Counted from the stretch's first letter, positions 36,673-46,007 are shown. The stretch is DNA of 64,000 bases from Bacteroidaceae bacterium (GCA_016292545.1 JAEDIG010000001.1:5579-69578), one strand, 5' to 3'. The notes: a model not told the origin generated them from the sequence alone. Program-made: numbers and translations.

Positions 36673-36696
36673 GTGGACGCGAGACACTGTGGACGC
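36673..36696 (+). repeat. 24-bp dispersed repeat, direct copy
   Basis: Partner of the copy at 36449-36472; identity continues into the four flanking bases TTCC, apart from one base. A partial third copy lies at 36304-36318. This may be a small interspersed element of the genome. Confidence 0.7.
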
Positions 36697-36736
36697 TCCG
36701 GCCAGTGCATCACGATGCCGCAGGAATGCATACATC

Positions 36737-36784
36737 ATCACCGCCACGCCTTTGCCGGAATTCCAGCAGAAGCGTGGCGGTGAT
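36737..36784. terminator. perfect 13-bp hairpin downstream of the YfhO-like gene
   Basis: ATCACCGCCACGC (36737-36749) and GCGTGGCGGTGAT (36772-36784) pair perfectly around a 22-nt loop. It lies 21 bp beyond the stop of the minus-strand YfhO-like gene and is a candidate 3'-end structure, although no T-tract follows on the minus strand. Confidence 0.5.
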
Positions 36785-36804
36785 ATTTTATGCGAAAAGG
36801 GGAG

Positions 36805-39345
36805 TTACTTGTCGCACTTTCTTCTGGCCTTGATGACCGGATAGGAAAGACTGAACAGGACAAGGACAAACAGAATGCCGAAAGAGAGGTAGGCGATGCG
36901 CTCGGTGACATGGATGCTCTGGGGGTCGAAACGGAAAACAACGGTGTGCTTTCCCGGTTCCAGACGAATGGCACGCAGCACATAGTCCACACGGCCGATT
37001 TCCACTTCCTGCCCGTCAACCGTGCAGGTCCATTCGGGATAGTAGATGTCGCTGAACACGGCAATGCCGCCCTTTTGGCTGCTGGCCTCATAGGTGAGCT
37101 CGTTGGGCTGATAGCCGGTGAGACGGACGGTTGCCGTAGAGTCGGCAACAGCCTCTCCAAGTATGTCCTTGAAGCGCATGTCGGCTATGGCCGAATGGCG
37201 TGTGTCCAGCCCGTGGAGCCCCATGATTTCGGCATCTGCATCTGCCACATAATCCACACGGTCCACCATCCAGGCATTGCCCAATGCCCAAGGATTGGGA
37301 AGGGCCACCTTCTGCTTTCCGTCCTGACTGCCCATGATGGCATACTTCATGTTGAGCATGCAAAGCACGGGGCAAAGGCTGTCCACCCGCACGCTGTCGA
37401 GCCTGCCGCCATAAGTGACAGCCTCTCTCCGCAGCACCTGCATCTCGTTCTGGATGTGCTCCTCGATGAGTTCCTGATAGCGGCGGAGCTTGGCTGCATG
37501 ATAGCCGCCGATGCTCTTGTGGAAATAGGATGTGGTGTTGTCGTTGAAGGTGCTGACCGTGAGGTTGAGCACACGGTAATAGGGGTCGGTGTCCTGAAGG
37601 ATGGACGTGTCGGCCTGGGAAGGCTGGAAGCTCTGCGATTCTGTGCGTGGTGCCACGAACATGCCATCGTTCAGGTAGCGTTTGTTGATGCCCCACATGT
37701 CGCACAGGCAAAGCACTATCAGACAGCCCACCATCGGAACAGCCTTGATTTTGCCATAGCGCCATGCCAGCACCACGAGTGTGCCCACAGCCACAACAAT
37801 GAAACTGCGCATGGCATCGGCGGTGAACATGGCCTTGCGCATTTCGCTCATGTTGGACAGGATCTGTCCCATCATCTCCTGAGGGATATAGCCGGCCTGC
37901 ACATACTGGCTCATGTAATGAAGGTCGGCCTGCGACATGTACTCTCCGAAGAACACGTCCGGCATGAGCCAGAACAGCAACGACATGCCACCCGTGAGAC
38001 AGAAACTGATGGTGAAATAGTGGATGCGGGGGATATAGCGTCCCCTGCCCTGGAGGCAGTCAGGATGCTCCACCATCTGCCTGAGGCCGAGCATGGCCAG
38101 CAAGGGGATGGTGAACTCCGCAATGACCAGAATGGAGGCCACGGTGCGGAACTTGTCATACATGGGCACATAGTCGAGGAAGAAATCGGTCATGCCCATG
38201 AAATTCTTTCCCCACGAAAGGAGGATGCTGAGGACAGTGGCCACGAGGAGCGCCCACTTGAGGGGACCCTTGACAATGAACAGGCTGAGGAAGAAAAGCG
38301 TGAGCACAAAGGCCCCCACATACACCGGCCCGCTGGTGCCCGGCTGCTCGCCCCAATACTGGGTGAAGGCACCATAGATGGGCGCAAACATGCTGTTGGC
38401 CTTCTCCATGGCCTTAGGGCTGGCCGAAAGGGGCATGCTGGCACCGCCCTTTGTGTTGGGCACAAGCAGCGTCCATGTCTCGCCTATGCCATAGCTCCAG
38501 GCGGTGATGTAGCTGCGTTCCAGGCCGCTACTGGTCTGGTCGGCCGCATCCGTGGTCTTCTGGGTGAGCTCGCTCTTTCCGCGCATGCTTTCCTTGCTGT
38601 ACTGCCATGTGTGGTAGAGATTGCTCAGGTTGATGCACACGCCCAGCAGGCCGCCCAGGGCAAAGCACAGGCTTCCGCGCCACCATGCCTTGACGGAGCG
38701 GCTGCGAACGGCATCCGCCAGAAAGGCCACCACCATGAGCCCCATCACAAAAAGGAAATAGTAGCTCATCTGCACATGGTTGCTCAGAATCTGCAATGCG
38801 GTGAAAAGCCCCGTGAGCACGATGCCCCACAGATAGCGTCCGCGATAGCAGAGGGCCATGCCGGCAATAGTGGGAGGGATGAAGCTGAGGGTGAGCAGCT
38901 TCCAGATGTGTCCGGCTGCAATGATGATGAAATAGTAGCTGCTGAAGGCCCACAGGATGGCCCCCAGGGCCGACATCCACACCCGGAAGTCGAAAGCACG
39001 CAGCATGATATAGAAGCCCAGGAGCATCATGAACACATAGGCAGCCACAGCGGGAAGTCCCAACTGATAGACCGTCTCAATCAGGCTGAGGGTGCCCGTG
39101 CTGGGATAGGAAGGGCTCATCTGGTAGGTGGGCATTCCGCAAAAGAGCGTGTTGGTCCAACGGGTGCGCTCCCCGTCGTGTGTCTGGCGGTACTGCTCCA
39201 TCTCCTGACTGGAACCGATGGCGGCACTGTGGTCGAGCCCGGTGAGCACCAGACCATCGCGGATGGGGTTGATGAAATACAGTAGGCTGATGGCCACAAA
39301 GAACACCACAGCCAAAAGGTCGGGAATGATTTTCTTGTAATTCAT
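36805..39345 (-). CDS. YfhO-like polytopic membrane protein
   Basis: The 846-residue integral membrane protein has a first helix at DLLAVVFFVAISLLYFINP. An extracytoplasmic loop follows with TNTLFCGMPTYQMSP, a conserved feature of YfhO/GT-C-like proteins. About a dozen more helices follow, then a soluble C-terminal domain (about 560-800) and a final helix (ERIAYLSFGILFVLVLFSLS). YfhO-family proteins are thought to glycosylate lipids or cell-wall polymers with a polyprenyl-phosphate sugar; Bacteroidota members are uncharacterised. It is downstream of rpsO on the same strand but separated from it by a terminator. Confidence 0.87.
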   Translation of the reverse strand: MNYKKIIPDLLAVVFFVAISLLYFINPIRDGLVLTGLDHSAAIGSSQEMEQYRQTHDGERTRWTNTLFCGMPTYQMSPSYPSTGTLSLIETVYQLGLPAVAAYVFMMLLGFYIMLRAFDFRVWMSALGAILWAFSSYYFIIIAAGHIWKLLTLSFIPPTIAGMALCYRGRYLWGIVLTGLFTALQILSNHVQMSYYFLFVMGLMVVAFLADAVRSRSVKAWWRGSLCFALGGLLGVCINLSNLYHTWQYSKESMRGKSELTQKTTDAADQTSSGLERSYITAWSYGIGETWTLLVPNTKGGASMPLSASPKAMEKANSMFAPIYGAFTQYWGEQPGTSGPVYVGAFVLTLFFLSLFIVKGPLKWALLVATVLSILLSWGKNFMGMTDFFLDYVPMYDKFRTVASILVIAEFTIPLLAMLGLRQMVEHPDCLQGRGRYIPRIHYFTISFCLTGGMSLLFWLMPDVFFGEYMSQADLHYMSQYVQAGYIPQEMMGQILSNMSEMRKAMFTADAMRSFIVVAVGTLVVLAWRYGKIKAVPMVGCLIVLCLCDMWGINKRYLNDGMFVAPRTESQSFQPSQADTSILQDTDPYYRVLNLTVSTFNDNTTSYFHKSIGGYHAAKLRRYQELIEEHIQNEMQVLRREAVTYGGRLDSVRVDSLCPVLCMLNMKYAIMGSQDGKQKVALPNPWALGNAWMVDRVDYVADADAEIMGLHGLDTRHSAIADMRFKDILGEAVADSTATVRLTGYQPNELTYEASSQKGGIAVFSDIYYPEWTCTVDGQEVEIGRVDYVLRAIRLEPGKHTVVFRFDPQSIHVTERIAYLSFGILFVLVLFSLSYPVIKARRKCDK

Positions 39346-39380
39346 TTATAATATCTATAAGGAAGGTTTGCATAAAACGG

Positions 39381-39415
39381 AAAAAAGCCGCAACCCCCTG
39401 ATGGGAATGCAGCTT
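39381..39415 (-). terminator. intrinsic terminator of rpsO
   Basis: Read on the minus strand, a stem of AAGCTGCA...CCC with GGGG...TGCGGCTT is followed by a run of T (39386-39381). It starts about 30 nt after the rpsO stop. This is the clearest intrinsic terminator in the window. Confidence 0.8.
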
Positions 39416-39444
39416 TGTCCTTCTCAGTGGGTGGGCGTAAGAGA

Positions 39445-39714
39445 TTACTTGCGCAAGCCCAAAGCCTTGACGATGGCGCGATAGCGCTCGATGTCGCGGG
39501 ACTTCAGATAGTTGAGCAGGCTACGACGCTTGCCGACGAGGCCTGTGAGCGCACGCTCGGTGCTGTGGTCCTTGCGGTTCTGCTTCATGTGCTCGGTGAG
39601 GTGAGCGATGCGGCAGGTGAACAAGGCAATCTGGCTTTCTGCGCTTCCCGTGTCGGTAGCACCCTGGCCATACTTCTCAAAAATCTCAACTTTCTTTGCT
39701 GAATCCAAATACAT
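39445..39714 (-). CDS. rpsO: 30S ribosomal protein S15
   Basis: The protein is 89 residues, starts at MYLDSAKKVEIFEKYG, and has the standard S15 features: GSAESQIALFTCRIAHLTEH, the invariant KDHSTERALTGLVGKRRSLL and YLKSRDIERYRAIVKALGLRK at the end. S15 is a primary binder of 16S rRNA in the platform of the small subunit. The start at 39714 matches the usual bacterial length, while longer frames run into the divergent typA gene. It is divergent from typA, a neighbour pair common in Bacteroidota. A leader of about 80 nt is available for autoregulation, but no specific structure is claimed. Confidence 0.97.
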   Translation of the reverse strand: MYLDSAKKVEIFEKYGQGATDTGSAESQIALFTCRIAHLTEHMKQNRKDHSTERALTGLVGKRRSLLNYLKSRDIERYRAIVKALGLRK

Positions 39715-39801
39715 AAATTTAAATAATTTTGGGGTTAAACTTGTTAGTCCGCGCAGCCTGCTTCCATGCGCTGGTAGCCACTGCTCTCGGAAATGCGGGT
39801 G

Positions 39802-39809
39802 CAAAGTTA
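39802..39809 (-). promoter_or_regulatory. rpsO -7 promoter element
   Basis: The minus strand reads TAACTTTG here, matching TAnnTTTG, with a leader of about 80 nt to the rpsO start. A -33 TTG is not obvious at the expected distance. Confidence 0.5.
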
Positions 39810-39849
39810 TAAATTTTTTGTGAGCTGGTGTTGCTTTATGCCTCTTTTT

Positions 39850-39880
39850 TTTGATGTTCGGGCATTTTTTTGTAATTTTG
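39850..39880 (+). promoter_or_regulatory. typA promoter
   Basis: TTTG (39850-39853) and TAATTTTG (39873-39880) are separated by 19 bp, a strong match to the Bacteroidota consensus. The ATG at 39904 follows a short leader. Confidence 0.75.
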
Positions 39881-39903
39881 CACCCGACTTTTAAGGTTAA
39901 TTT

Positions 39904-41712
39904 ATGCAGAATATAAGAAATATTGCCATTATCGCCCATGTTGACCATGGCAAAACCACACTCGTGGACAAGATGTTGCTGGCGGGCAACCTGTTTCGCA
40001 GCAATCAGCAGACAGGGGAGCTGATGCTCGACAACAATGAACTGGAAAGGGAACGCGGAATCACCATCCTCTCCAAAAACGTATCCATCAACTACAAGGA
40101 CACCAAGATTAACATCATCGATACTCCGGGCCACAGCGATTTCGGCGGCGAAGTGGAGCGTGTGCTCAACATGGCCGACGGATGCCTGCTGCTGGTGGAT
40201 GCCTTTGAGGGTCCCATGCCCCAGACACGTTTCGTGCTGCAAAAGGCATTGCAGATAGGTCTGAAGCCCATTGTGGTAATCAACAAGGTGGACAAGCCCA
40301 ACTGCAGGCCCGAAGAGGTGTATGAGATGGTGTTCGACCTCATGTGCGACCTCGACGCCACCGAGGACCAGCTCGATTTTCCCGTCATCTATGGTTCGGC
40401 CAAGAACAACTGGATGGGTGAAGACTGGAACACCCCCACAGCAGACATTACCTATCTGCTCGATGCCATCCTCGCCCACATCCCGGCACCCCGGCAGCTG
40501 GAGGGAACACCCCAGATGCTCATCACATCGCTCGACTACAGCAACTACACAGGGCGCATTGCCGTGGGACGTGTGCACAGAGGCACCCTGCGCGAAGGCA
40601 TGAACGTGACCATCGTCCACCGCAACGGCGACAAGGAAAAGACCAAGATAAAGGAACTGCACACCTTCACCGGCATGGGCAGGCAGAAAATCCAGGAAGT
40701 GTCGAGCGGCGACATCTGTGCCATCATCGGGCTGGAACGCTTTGAGATTGGCGACACCATCTGCGACTTCGAGAATCCCGAAGCCCTTCCGCCCATCAGC
40801 ATCGACGAGCCCACCATGAGCATGCTCTTCACCATCAACGACTCGCCCTTCTTCGGAAAGGAAGGCAAATTCTGCACCAGCCGCCACATCAACGACCGCC
40901 TGCAGAAGGAACTGGAGAAGAATCTGGCTCTGCGCGTGGAACTGGCCGAAGGCTACACCGACCGCTGGATTGTGAGCGGACGTGGTGTGCTCCATCTGAG
41001 CGTGCTCATCGAGACCATGCGGCGCGAAGGCTATGAACTGCAGGTGGGCCAGCCGCAGGTCATCTACAAGGAAATCGACGGGGTGAAGTGCGAGCCCATA
41101 GAGGAACTCACCATCAATGTGCCCGAGGAATTCTCGAGCAAGATGATTGACATGGTCACCCGCCGGAAAGGCGAGATGGTGAGCATGGAAAACCAGGGAG
41201 AGCGCGTGAACATAGAATTCAACATTCCCAGCCGCGGCATCATCGGCCTGCGCACCAACATGCTTACCGCATCCCAGGGAGAGGCCATCATCGCCCACCG
41301 GTTCAAGGAATACCAGCCCTTCAAGGGCGAAATCAGCCGTCGCACCAACGGCTCCATGATTAGCATGGAAACGGGAACGGCCTTTGCCTACAGCATCAAC
41401 AACCTGCAGGACCGCGGAAAGTTCTTCATCGACCCCCAGGAGCAGGTGTATGCCGGAGAAGTGGTGGGAGAGCATGTCCACGACAACGACCTGGTGGTGA
41501 ACGTCACCAAGGCCAAGCAGCTCACCAACATGCGTGCCAGCGGCTCCGATGAAAAGGCACGCATCATCCCCGCCACTGTGTTCAGCCTGGAAGAGGCACT
41601 CGAATACATCAAGGAGGATGAATACGTAGAAGTGACGCCCAAGAGCATGCGCATGCGCAAGATTATCCTCGACCATCTGGAGCGCAAGCGTGCCAACCGC
41701 GCCGAGGCATAA
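39904..41712 (+). CDS. typA: ribosome-associated GTPase TypA/BipA
   Basis: The protein is 602 residues, normal for the family. G motifs are present: G1 [14 protein letters not shown]2 region ERGITILS, G3 [13 protein letters not shown]4 NKVDK and G5 near GSAKN. EF-G-like domains II, III and V follow, and the BipA-specific C-terminal domain ends [23 protein letters not shown]. BipA acts on the 50S subunit during assembly and in stress adaptation. The start follows the promoter at 39850-39880. The next gene begins 59 bp later and may be read through from this transcript. Confidence 0.97.
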   Translation: MQNIRNIAIIAHVDHGKTTLVDKMLLAGNLFRSNQQTGELMLDNNELERERGITILSKNVSINYKDTKINIIDTPGHSDFGGEVERVLNMADGCLLLVDAFEGPMPQTRFVLQKALQIGLKPIVVINKVDKPNCRPEEVYEMVFDLMCDLDATEDQLDFPVIYGSAKNNWMGEDWNTPTADITYLLDAILAHIPAPRQLEGTPQMLITSLDYSNYTGRIAVGRVHRGTLREGMNVTIVHRNGDKEKTKIKELHTFTGMGRQKIQEVSSGDICAIIGLERFEIGDTICDFENPEALPPISIDEPTMSMLFTINDSPFFGKEGKFCTSRHINDRLQKELEKNLALRVELAEGYTDRWIVSGRGVLHLSVLIETMRREGYELQVGQPQVIYKEIDGVKCEPIEELTINVPEEFSSKMIDMVTRRKGEMVSMENQGERVNIEFNIPSRGIIGLRTNMLTASQGEAIIAHRFKEYQPFKGEISRRTNGSMISMETGTAFAYSINNLQDRGKFFIDPQEQVYAGEVVGEHVHDNDLVVNVTKAKQLTNMRASGSDEKARIIPATVFSLEEALEYIKEDEYVEVTPKSMRMRKIILDHLERKRANRAEA

Positions 41713-41771
41713 ACACCCGGCGCATTCATATCCTCAAGAAGAACAAAGAACCATACATTAAATACATAATA

Positions 41772-43679
41772 ATGACAAAGACCTTCCTCTCGTTTGGAAT
41801 GGCAGCGCTCCTTGCCTGCCAGACACAAGCCCAGAACCCGAACACGGGCTATTACCAAGACCTGATGACCGACACATGGGTGGCAACCGATGCTGTAGGG
41901 CGCACCATGCCCTCCGAATCGGAATGCCCGCTGAAGACAGACAAAGAGCGCACAGTGGGAATCTTCTACATCACCTGGCACACCCCCGGGCTGCACAACG
42001 GGCAACCCTATCTGGCCGATGTGACCAAGGTGCTGACAAAGGACCCCAACGCCAGCCGCTCGGACGAAGGATGGCCCTCGTGCTCCGGCATGGGTTCCTA
42101 CCACTGGGGAGAGCCCGAGGCCGGCTATTTCCTGAGTCAGGACGAATGGGTGATAAGGCGCGATATGTCGATGCTCGCGGATGCGGGAGTGGACATGATT
42201 ATCCTGGATGTCACCAATGCCGTGCTGTACTGGGACGAGTGGGAGGTGCTCATGCGCACGATGGAAGCCATGAAGAAGGAGGGCAACAAGGTGCCGCAGT
42301 TCTGCTTCTGGGCCTTCAACGGCAATGTCATCACCGTGGTGCAGCAGCTCTATGACAAGTTCTACCGCACCCCTCGCTATCAGGATCTCTGGTTCTACTG
42401 GCAGGGCAAGCCCCTGCTGCTCTACAACGCCACACCCAGTGTGGATGCCAATGTGGGAGGCGGGGAAAAGAACTTTTCCGACTATCCGCAGGAGATAAAG
42501 GATTTCTTTACGCTGCGCGGCATGTGGTGGGGCTATTATAAATGGGCCGGCCAACGCTATGTGGGCACCGAAGGGAACTGGAGCTTCGGACTGGACCTGG
42601 GCGACAAGAATGTGGCAGCCATGACCCCCAAGGAACTGGCCTCCAAATGGAAGGGGCGCTGCGAGGAAATGCCCGTGACGCCCGCACAGCACCCCATGTC
42701 GAACATCGGCAAGTGCTGGACACGGAAAGACAAAGAGCCTGCGCTCGACATGACGGACATGCCCATACGAGCCTATGTGCCTGCGCTGGGAGAGGAAAGG
42801 GATAACCCTGTGGAGTATGGCATCTATTTCCAGGACAGATGGAACGAAGCCCTGGAGGTGGACCCCGACTTCATATACCTCAACGACTGGAACGAATGGA
42901 CCGCAGGCAAGTATGTCAGCGGCAAGGACCCCGGAGGCCATGTGCCGGGCCCAGATGGATTCCTGGACCGCAAGAACCCCTTCTATTTCGTGGACCAGTA
43001 CAATGCAGAGTTCAACCGCACCATTTCCCCGATGAAAGGCGGCTACACCGACAACTACTACATGCAGATGGTGCAGAACATACGCCGCTACAAGGGCGTG
43101 CGCCCCATTCCCGTGAACCATGGCACCGCCAGGATTACGGTGGACGGCAAGATGGAAGATTGGGAACAGGTGGAAGTCACCTATCACGACACACGTGGCG
43201 ACATTGCCCATCGCGACCACGACGGATACGGCAACCTCCACTATGTGAACACCAGCGGGCGCAACGACATCGTGAAAAGCAAGGTGGCCTACGACGGCAA
43301 ACAATTCTACTTCTATGCCGAAACAGCCAACGCGCTCACCCCGGAAACCGACCCTCGGTGGATGATGCTGTTCATCGACTCCGACCGCAACAGCCAGACG
43401 GGATGGAACGGATACGACTACATGATTGAGAAGCGGATGCTTCGCCGCTACAATGAAGCCTCTCACAGATGGGAGGATGTGTGCCCGGTCGAGATGGCCG
43501 TGGCCGACCATGCACTGGAACTGGCTGTTCCACGCAAGCGCATCCAGGCAAAGGCCAGCGGATTCGACTTCAAATGGGCCGACAATCCTGCCGACACCGA
43601 CGACATCATGTCGTTCTGCACCGATGGCGACACCGCCCCCAACAGGCGCTTCAATTACCGCTACCTGTGGAGCGAGTGA
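41772..43679 (+). CDS. GH71/GH99-like secreted protein with C-terminal CBM9-like domain
   Basis: This 635-residue protein has a signal peptide (MTKTFLSFGMAALLACQTQAQ). The main domain (about 55-420) is a TIM barrel of the GH71/99-like type, with VGIFYITWHTPG, SMLADAGVDMIILDVTNA, FCFWAFNGN and YLNDWNEWTAGKY, where acidic residues could be catalytic. A C-terminal beta-sandwich (about 455-630), beginning ITVDGKMEDWEQVEV, resembles CBM9-like domains. Related enzymes act on alpha-mannans or alpha-glucans, but the substrate here is not clear. The 3' end overlaps the convergent gene by 29 bp. Confidence 0.75.
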   Translation: MTKTFLSFGMAALLACQTQAQNPNTGYYQDLMTDTWVATDAVGRTMPSESECPLKTDKERTVGIFYITWHTPGLHNGQPYLADVTKVLTKDPNASRSDEGWPSCSGMGSYHWGEPEAGYFLSQDEWVIRRDMSMLADAGVDMIILDVTNAVLYWDEWEVLMRTMEAMKKEGNKVPQFCFWAFNGNVITVVQQLYDKFYRTPRYQDLWFYWQGKPLLLYNATPSVDANVGGGEKNFSDYPQEIKDFFTLRGMWWGYYKWAGQRYVGTEGNWSFGLDLGDKNVAAMTPKELASKWKGRCEEMPVTPAQHPMSNIGKCWTRKDKEPALDMTDMPIRAYVPALGEERDNPVEYGIYFQDRWNEALEVDPDFIYLNDWNEWTAGKYVSGKDPGGHVPGPDGFLDRKNPFYFVDQYNAEFNRTISPMKGGYTDNYYMQMVQNIRRYKGVRPIPVNHGTARITVDGKMEDWEQVEVTYHDTRGDIAHRDHDGYGNLHYVNTSGRNDIVKSKVAYDGKQFYFYAETANALTPETDPRWMMLFIDSDRNSQTGWNGYDYMIEKRMLRRYNEASHRWEDVCPVEMAVADHALELAVPRKRIQAKASGFDFKWADNPADTDDIMSFCTDGDTAPNRRFNYRYLWSE

Positions 43680-44379
43680 GCATGCCCTTCACCTGATCGT
43701 CTGCCCGCATCACGCGCGACATCGGGTCGAGCATCATGCTGAAGGCCGAACGTGTGGGCTCGTATATCAGGAAACTTATGTCAAGGTTGCGAAACTGTCT
43801 GTGGAAATAGGGATACCATGCCCTGCTTATGGTGAGTGTGTTCACCTGTCCGCTGGCTGCAATGCGGTGGATGCGGGTGACCACACTGTCCTTCTGCTGC
43901 TCCGAAAGGGATGAAGGCCGGGGAGCCTCCCACGTGTATGCCGTATGCACACCCAGAAGGGTGAGCTTGCGTGTGAGGTCCCACCGGTCGGTTTCCACCA
44001 CGATGCGGTCGGCCTCCACGCGACGGATGAAGGCACTCCCTATCACCCTGCGCAGGAAACTGTCACAGTTTGGCGCATCCAGGCCGTCGGCCACAATCCA
44101 CACGCCACACCATTTGTGCTTTTCCATGAAGGAGAAACAGGAATCTATGTCGGCAAATCCGGCCTGCGGATCGCTCACCACCCACAGGCTGTCCCCCTCG
44201 GGGCGTACATGCATACGGAAGCCTCCGAATGCCCCTTTACCGCCCTTCTCCATCTGTATGCCAGCATAACTGTCGCACCAAAGCCACTGGACACTGCGGA
44301 CCGACAGATGCCACGACCATGCCACATACGCGCCCCCAAGCAAAACAAGGGCAAAAACGAATCGTTTGAGTATTTCCAT
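43651..44379 (-). CDS. membrane-anchored protein with possible GDPD/FAM151-like barrel
   Basis: The product is 242 residues starting at MEILKRFVFALVLLGG, with one N-terminal hydrophobic anchor. The body has segments such as GFADIDSCFSFMEKHKWCGVW, VVETDRWDLTRKLTLLGVH and TISRAWYPYFHRQF. Their order and spacing recall FAM151/GDPD-type TIM barrels (a 'ladder' of beta strands with VES-like and YxxP-like ends). I cannot see a full set of catalytic residues, so the assignment is tentative. The start was chosen to give the anchor. It is convergent with the GH71/99-like gene (29-bp overlap) and divergent from the glycosyltransferase genes. Confidence 0.55.
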   Translation of the reverse strand: MEILKRFVFALVLLGGAYVAWSWHLSVRSVQWLWCDSYAGIQMEKGGKGAFGGFRMHVRPEGDSLWVVSDPQAGFADIDSCFSFMEKHKWCGVWIVADGLDAPNCDSFLRRVIGSAFIRRVEADRIVVETDRWDLTRKLTLLGVHTAYTWEAPRPSSLSEQQKDSVVTRIHRIAASGQVNTLTISRAWYPYFHRQFRNLDISFLIYEPTRSAFSMMLDPMSRVMRADDQVKGMLTRSTGSGN

Positions 44380-44430
44380 ACTGCAAAGAAACACATTTTG
44401 ACGGACATTCCCAAACCACACTCCGCATTC

Positions 44431-44457
44431 GTGCATTTTTTGTACAGAAAAATGCAC
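44431..44457. promoter_or_regulatory. perfect inverted repeat in the divergent gap
   Basis: GTGCATTTTT (44431-44440) and AAAAATGCAC (44448-44457) pair perfectly with a 7-nt loop. It lies between two divergent genes, so a termination role is unlikely and an operator is the simpler reading. Confidence 0.5.
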
Positions 44458-44476
44458 GTAAATCGAAAGAAATGCC

Positions 44477-44484
44477 TACTTTTG
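44477..44484 (+). promoter_or_regulatory. -7 promoter element TACTTTTG
   Basis: It fits TAnnTTTG and lies 21 bp before the glycosyltransferase ATG at 44506. No -33 TTG at ideal spacing; the inverted repeat at 44431-44457 covers that position. Confidence 0.45.
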
Positions 44485-44505
44485 TACGCGAATTACATCA
44501 AAACG

Positions 44506-45222
44506 ATGAAAAAACTGCATATAATTACGCCAGTAAAGGACTCTATCCACACCACCCTGGACACCATCAAGGCCGTCATGCTGTCCAAGGTGAACATTCC
44601 CTATTTATATACGGTATACAACGACAACTCCACGCCCGAGAACACGGCATTGCTGGAAGAAGCCAGAAAGAAATACGGTTTCCGGCTCATCCACCTGAGC
44701 GAACTCACCGACCATTCCTCGCCCAACTATCTGTTCGTGTTGCAGCATGCCCAGAAGGAGGCCATCGACAACCAGGCCGCCCTCTGCATTGTGGAGAGCG
44801 ACGTGACAGTGATGAACGACACCCTGCAGCTGCTCTATGAAGGCGCATGCAGCCATGCAGAATGCGGCATTGCCGCTGCAGTGACCGTAGACGAAAGAGG
44901 CATCATCAACTACCCCTACCAGTATGCCCGGGGATGGGAGGGCCGTGTGGTGGACAATCCCAAGCACCAGAGCTTCTGCTGCTCACTGCTCACCCTGGAC
45001 CTGCTGCGGAAGTTCGATTTCAAGCAGCTCAACCCCGAAAAGAACTGGTTCGACGTAACCATCTCTCATCAGTCGCTGGCCCAGGGATTCCACAACTACC
45101 TTTTCACCACACTCCCCGTGGTGCACCGCCCCCACCAAAGTCGTCCGTGGAAGCAGCTCAAATACAAGAATCCCCTGCTCTACTACTGGAAAAAATTCAC
45201 CAAAGGCCTTGACAAGATATGA
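44506..45222 (+). CDS. glycosyltransferase family 2-like protein
   Basis: The 238-residue cytoplasmic protein starts at MKKLHIITPVKDSIHTTLDT. The GT-A fold is indicated by ITPVKD, YTVYNDNSTPENTALLEEA and a metal-binding-type acidic motif in IVESDVTV (ESD in the place of DxD). Later it has WEGRVVDNPKHQSFCCSLL and WFDVTISHQSLAQGF. It probably transfers a sugar in LPS or glycan assembly. It overlaps the Kdo-kinase-like gene by 4 nt, so both act in one unit. ATG 44506 was chosen because it begins directly at the GT fold. Confidence 0.82.
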   Translation: MKKLHIITPVKDSIHTTLDTIKAVMLSKVNIPYLYTVYNDNSTPENTALLEEARKKYGFRLIHLSELTDHSSPNYLFVLQHAQKEAIDNQAALCIVESDVTVMNDTLQLLYEGACSHAECGIAAAVTVDERGIINYPYQYARGWEGRVVDNPKHQSFCCSLLTLDLLRKFDFKQLNPEKNWFDVTISHQSLAQGFHNYLFTTLPVVHRPHQSRPWKQLKYKNPLLYYWKKFTKGLDKI

Positions 45223-45977
45223 AAGAAACCCATTTTTCATTGTGCCATACCTCGGTGATGCAGCTTGCCGAAGGCTGCGACGACCTGCAAGGCTTTGTGG
45301 CCTCGCTGCCCGCGCGCTTCGAGCAGAGCGAGGGAAAACTCATACACGACGGACGCAACAAACTGCGCGAGATTTCATACAAGGCAAACGACTACGTAGT
45401 GAAATCCTACAAGAAGCCCAATCCCGTGAACCGGCTGGTCTATGGCCTGCTGCGGCCCTCCAAGGCCAAGCGGAGTTTCTGCAACGCACTGCTGCTGAAA
45501 CAGATTTCCGTGGGCACGCCCGACCCTGTGGGCTACCTCAATGTGCGCAACGGCCTGCTCTTCACACAAAGTTTCCTCATCACACGCAAGTCGGTGTGCC
45601 GATACCGCTACGACCAGCTCTTCGACACGCACACAGAGATGCAGGAGGCAGTGACGCGTGAGGTGGGCCGCATCACAGCTGTGCTCCATGAGAACAACCT
45701 TTCCCATCTCGACTACGGAAGAGGCAACATCCTCTTTGATTTCGACAAGCAGGGCAATGTGTTCCTGGAGCTGGTGGACCTCAACCGCATGCGGCATGGC
45801 ACCGTGGACATCAAGGCGGGCTGCAAGAACCTGGAGCGGCTGCCTGCCACCGCACAGATGCACCGCTGGCTGGCCCAGGAATACGCATTGGCCAGAGACT
45901 TCGACGAGGAGGAATGCTACCGCCTCATGAGGGCCTATCGGAGCGTGCAGCCCGGCCTCATAGAAGGTGAGTTTTAA
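45219..45977 (+). CDS. lipopolysaccharide kinase (Kdo/WaaP family)
   Basis: The protein is 252 residues with a protein-kinase-like fold. An N-terminal Lys region (ISYKANDYVVKSYKKP) may hold the ATP-binding lysine. The catalytic loop is HLDYGRGNILFDF, with catalytic Asp and Asn, and VDLNRMR stands in place of DFG. Kdo kinases and WaaP phosphorylate sugars of the LPS inner core in the cytoplasm. The neighbours are two GT2 glycosyltransferases, which supports a role in LPS core modification. Translation is coupled to the upstream glycosyltransferase (ATGA). Confidence 0.85.
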   Translation: MKETHFSLCHTSVMQLAEGCDDLQGFVASLPARFEQSEGKLIHDGRNKLREISYKANDYVVKSYKKPNPVNRLVYGLLRPSKAKRSFCNALLLKQISVGTPDPVGYLNVRNGLLFTQSFLITRKSVCRYRYDQLFDTHTEMQEAVTREVGRITAVLHENNLSHLDYGRGNILFDFDKQGNVFLELVDLNRMRHGTVDIKAGCKNLERLPATAQMHRWLAQEYALARDFDEEECYRLMRAYRSVQPGLIEGEF

Positions 45978-46007
45978 AACCCTATCCATCATCCAAAAGG
46001 AAACAAA

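Larger units (their letters stand above)
35961..36804. other. repeat-rich non-coding region
   Basis: No gene is supported here. Open frames are short, overlap one another and lack any start context or recognisable product. The region instead holds a CAAAGTTA motif (36183-36190, a minus-strand -7 element), several direct and inverted repeats listed separately, a (CG)5 run (36550-36559) and an AT-rich stretch (36490-36600). A TTCAAG/CTTGAA pair (36537-36542, 36581-36586) encloses the CG run. It looks like a mosaic of small intergenic elements. Confidence 0.6.

Noticed and set aside
36790..39285. Plus-strand open frame of over 800 codons opposite the YfhO-like gene
   Set aside because: It is antisense to a clear membrane protein, is rich in His/Ala/Gly as expected from a shadow of GC-rich coding DNA, and has no recognisable domain.
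44431..44457. Intrinsic terminator
   Set aside because: The hairpin lies between divergent genes, where no transcript needs to end; a regulatory site is more consistent.
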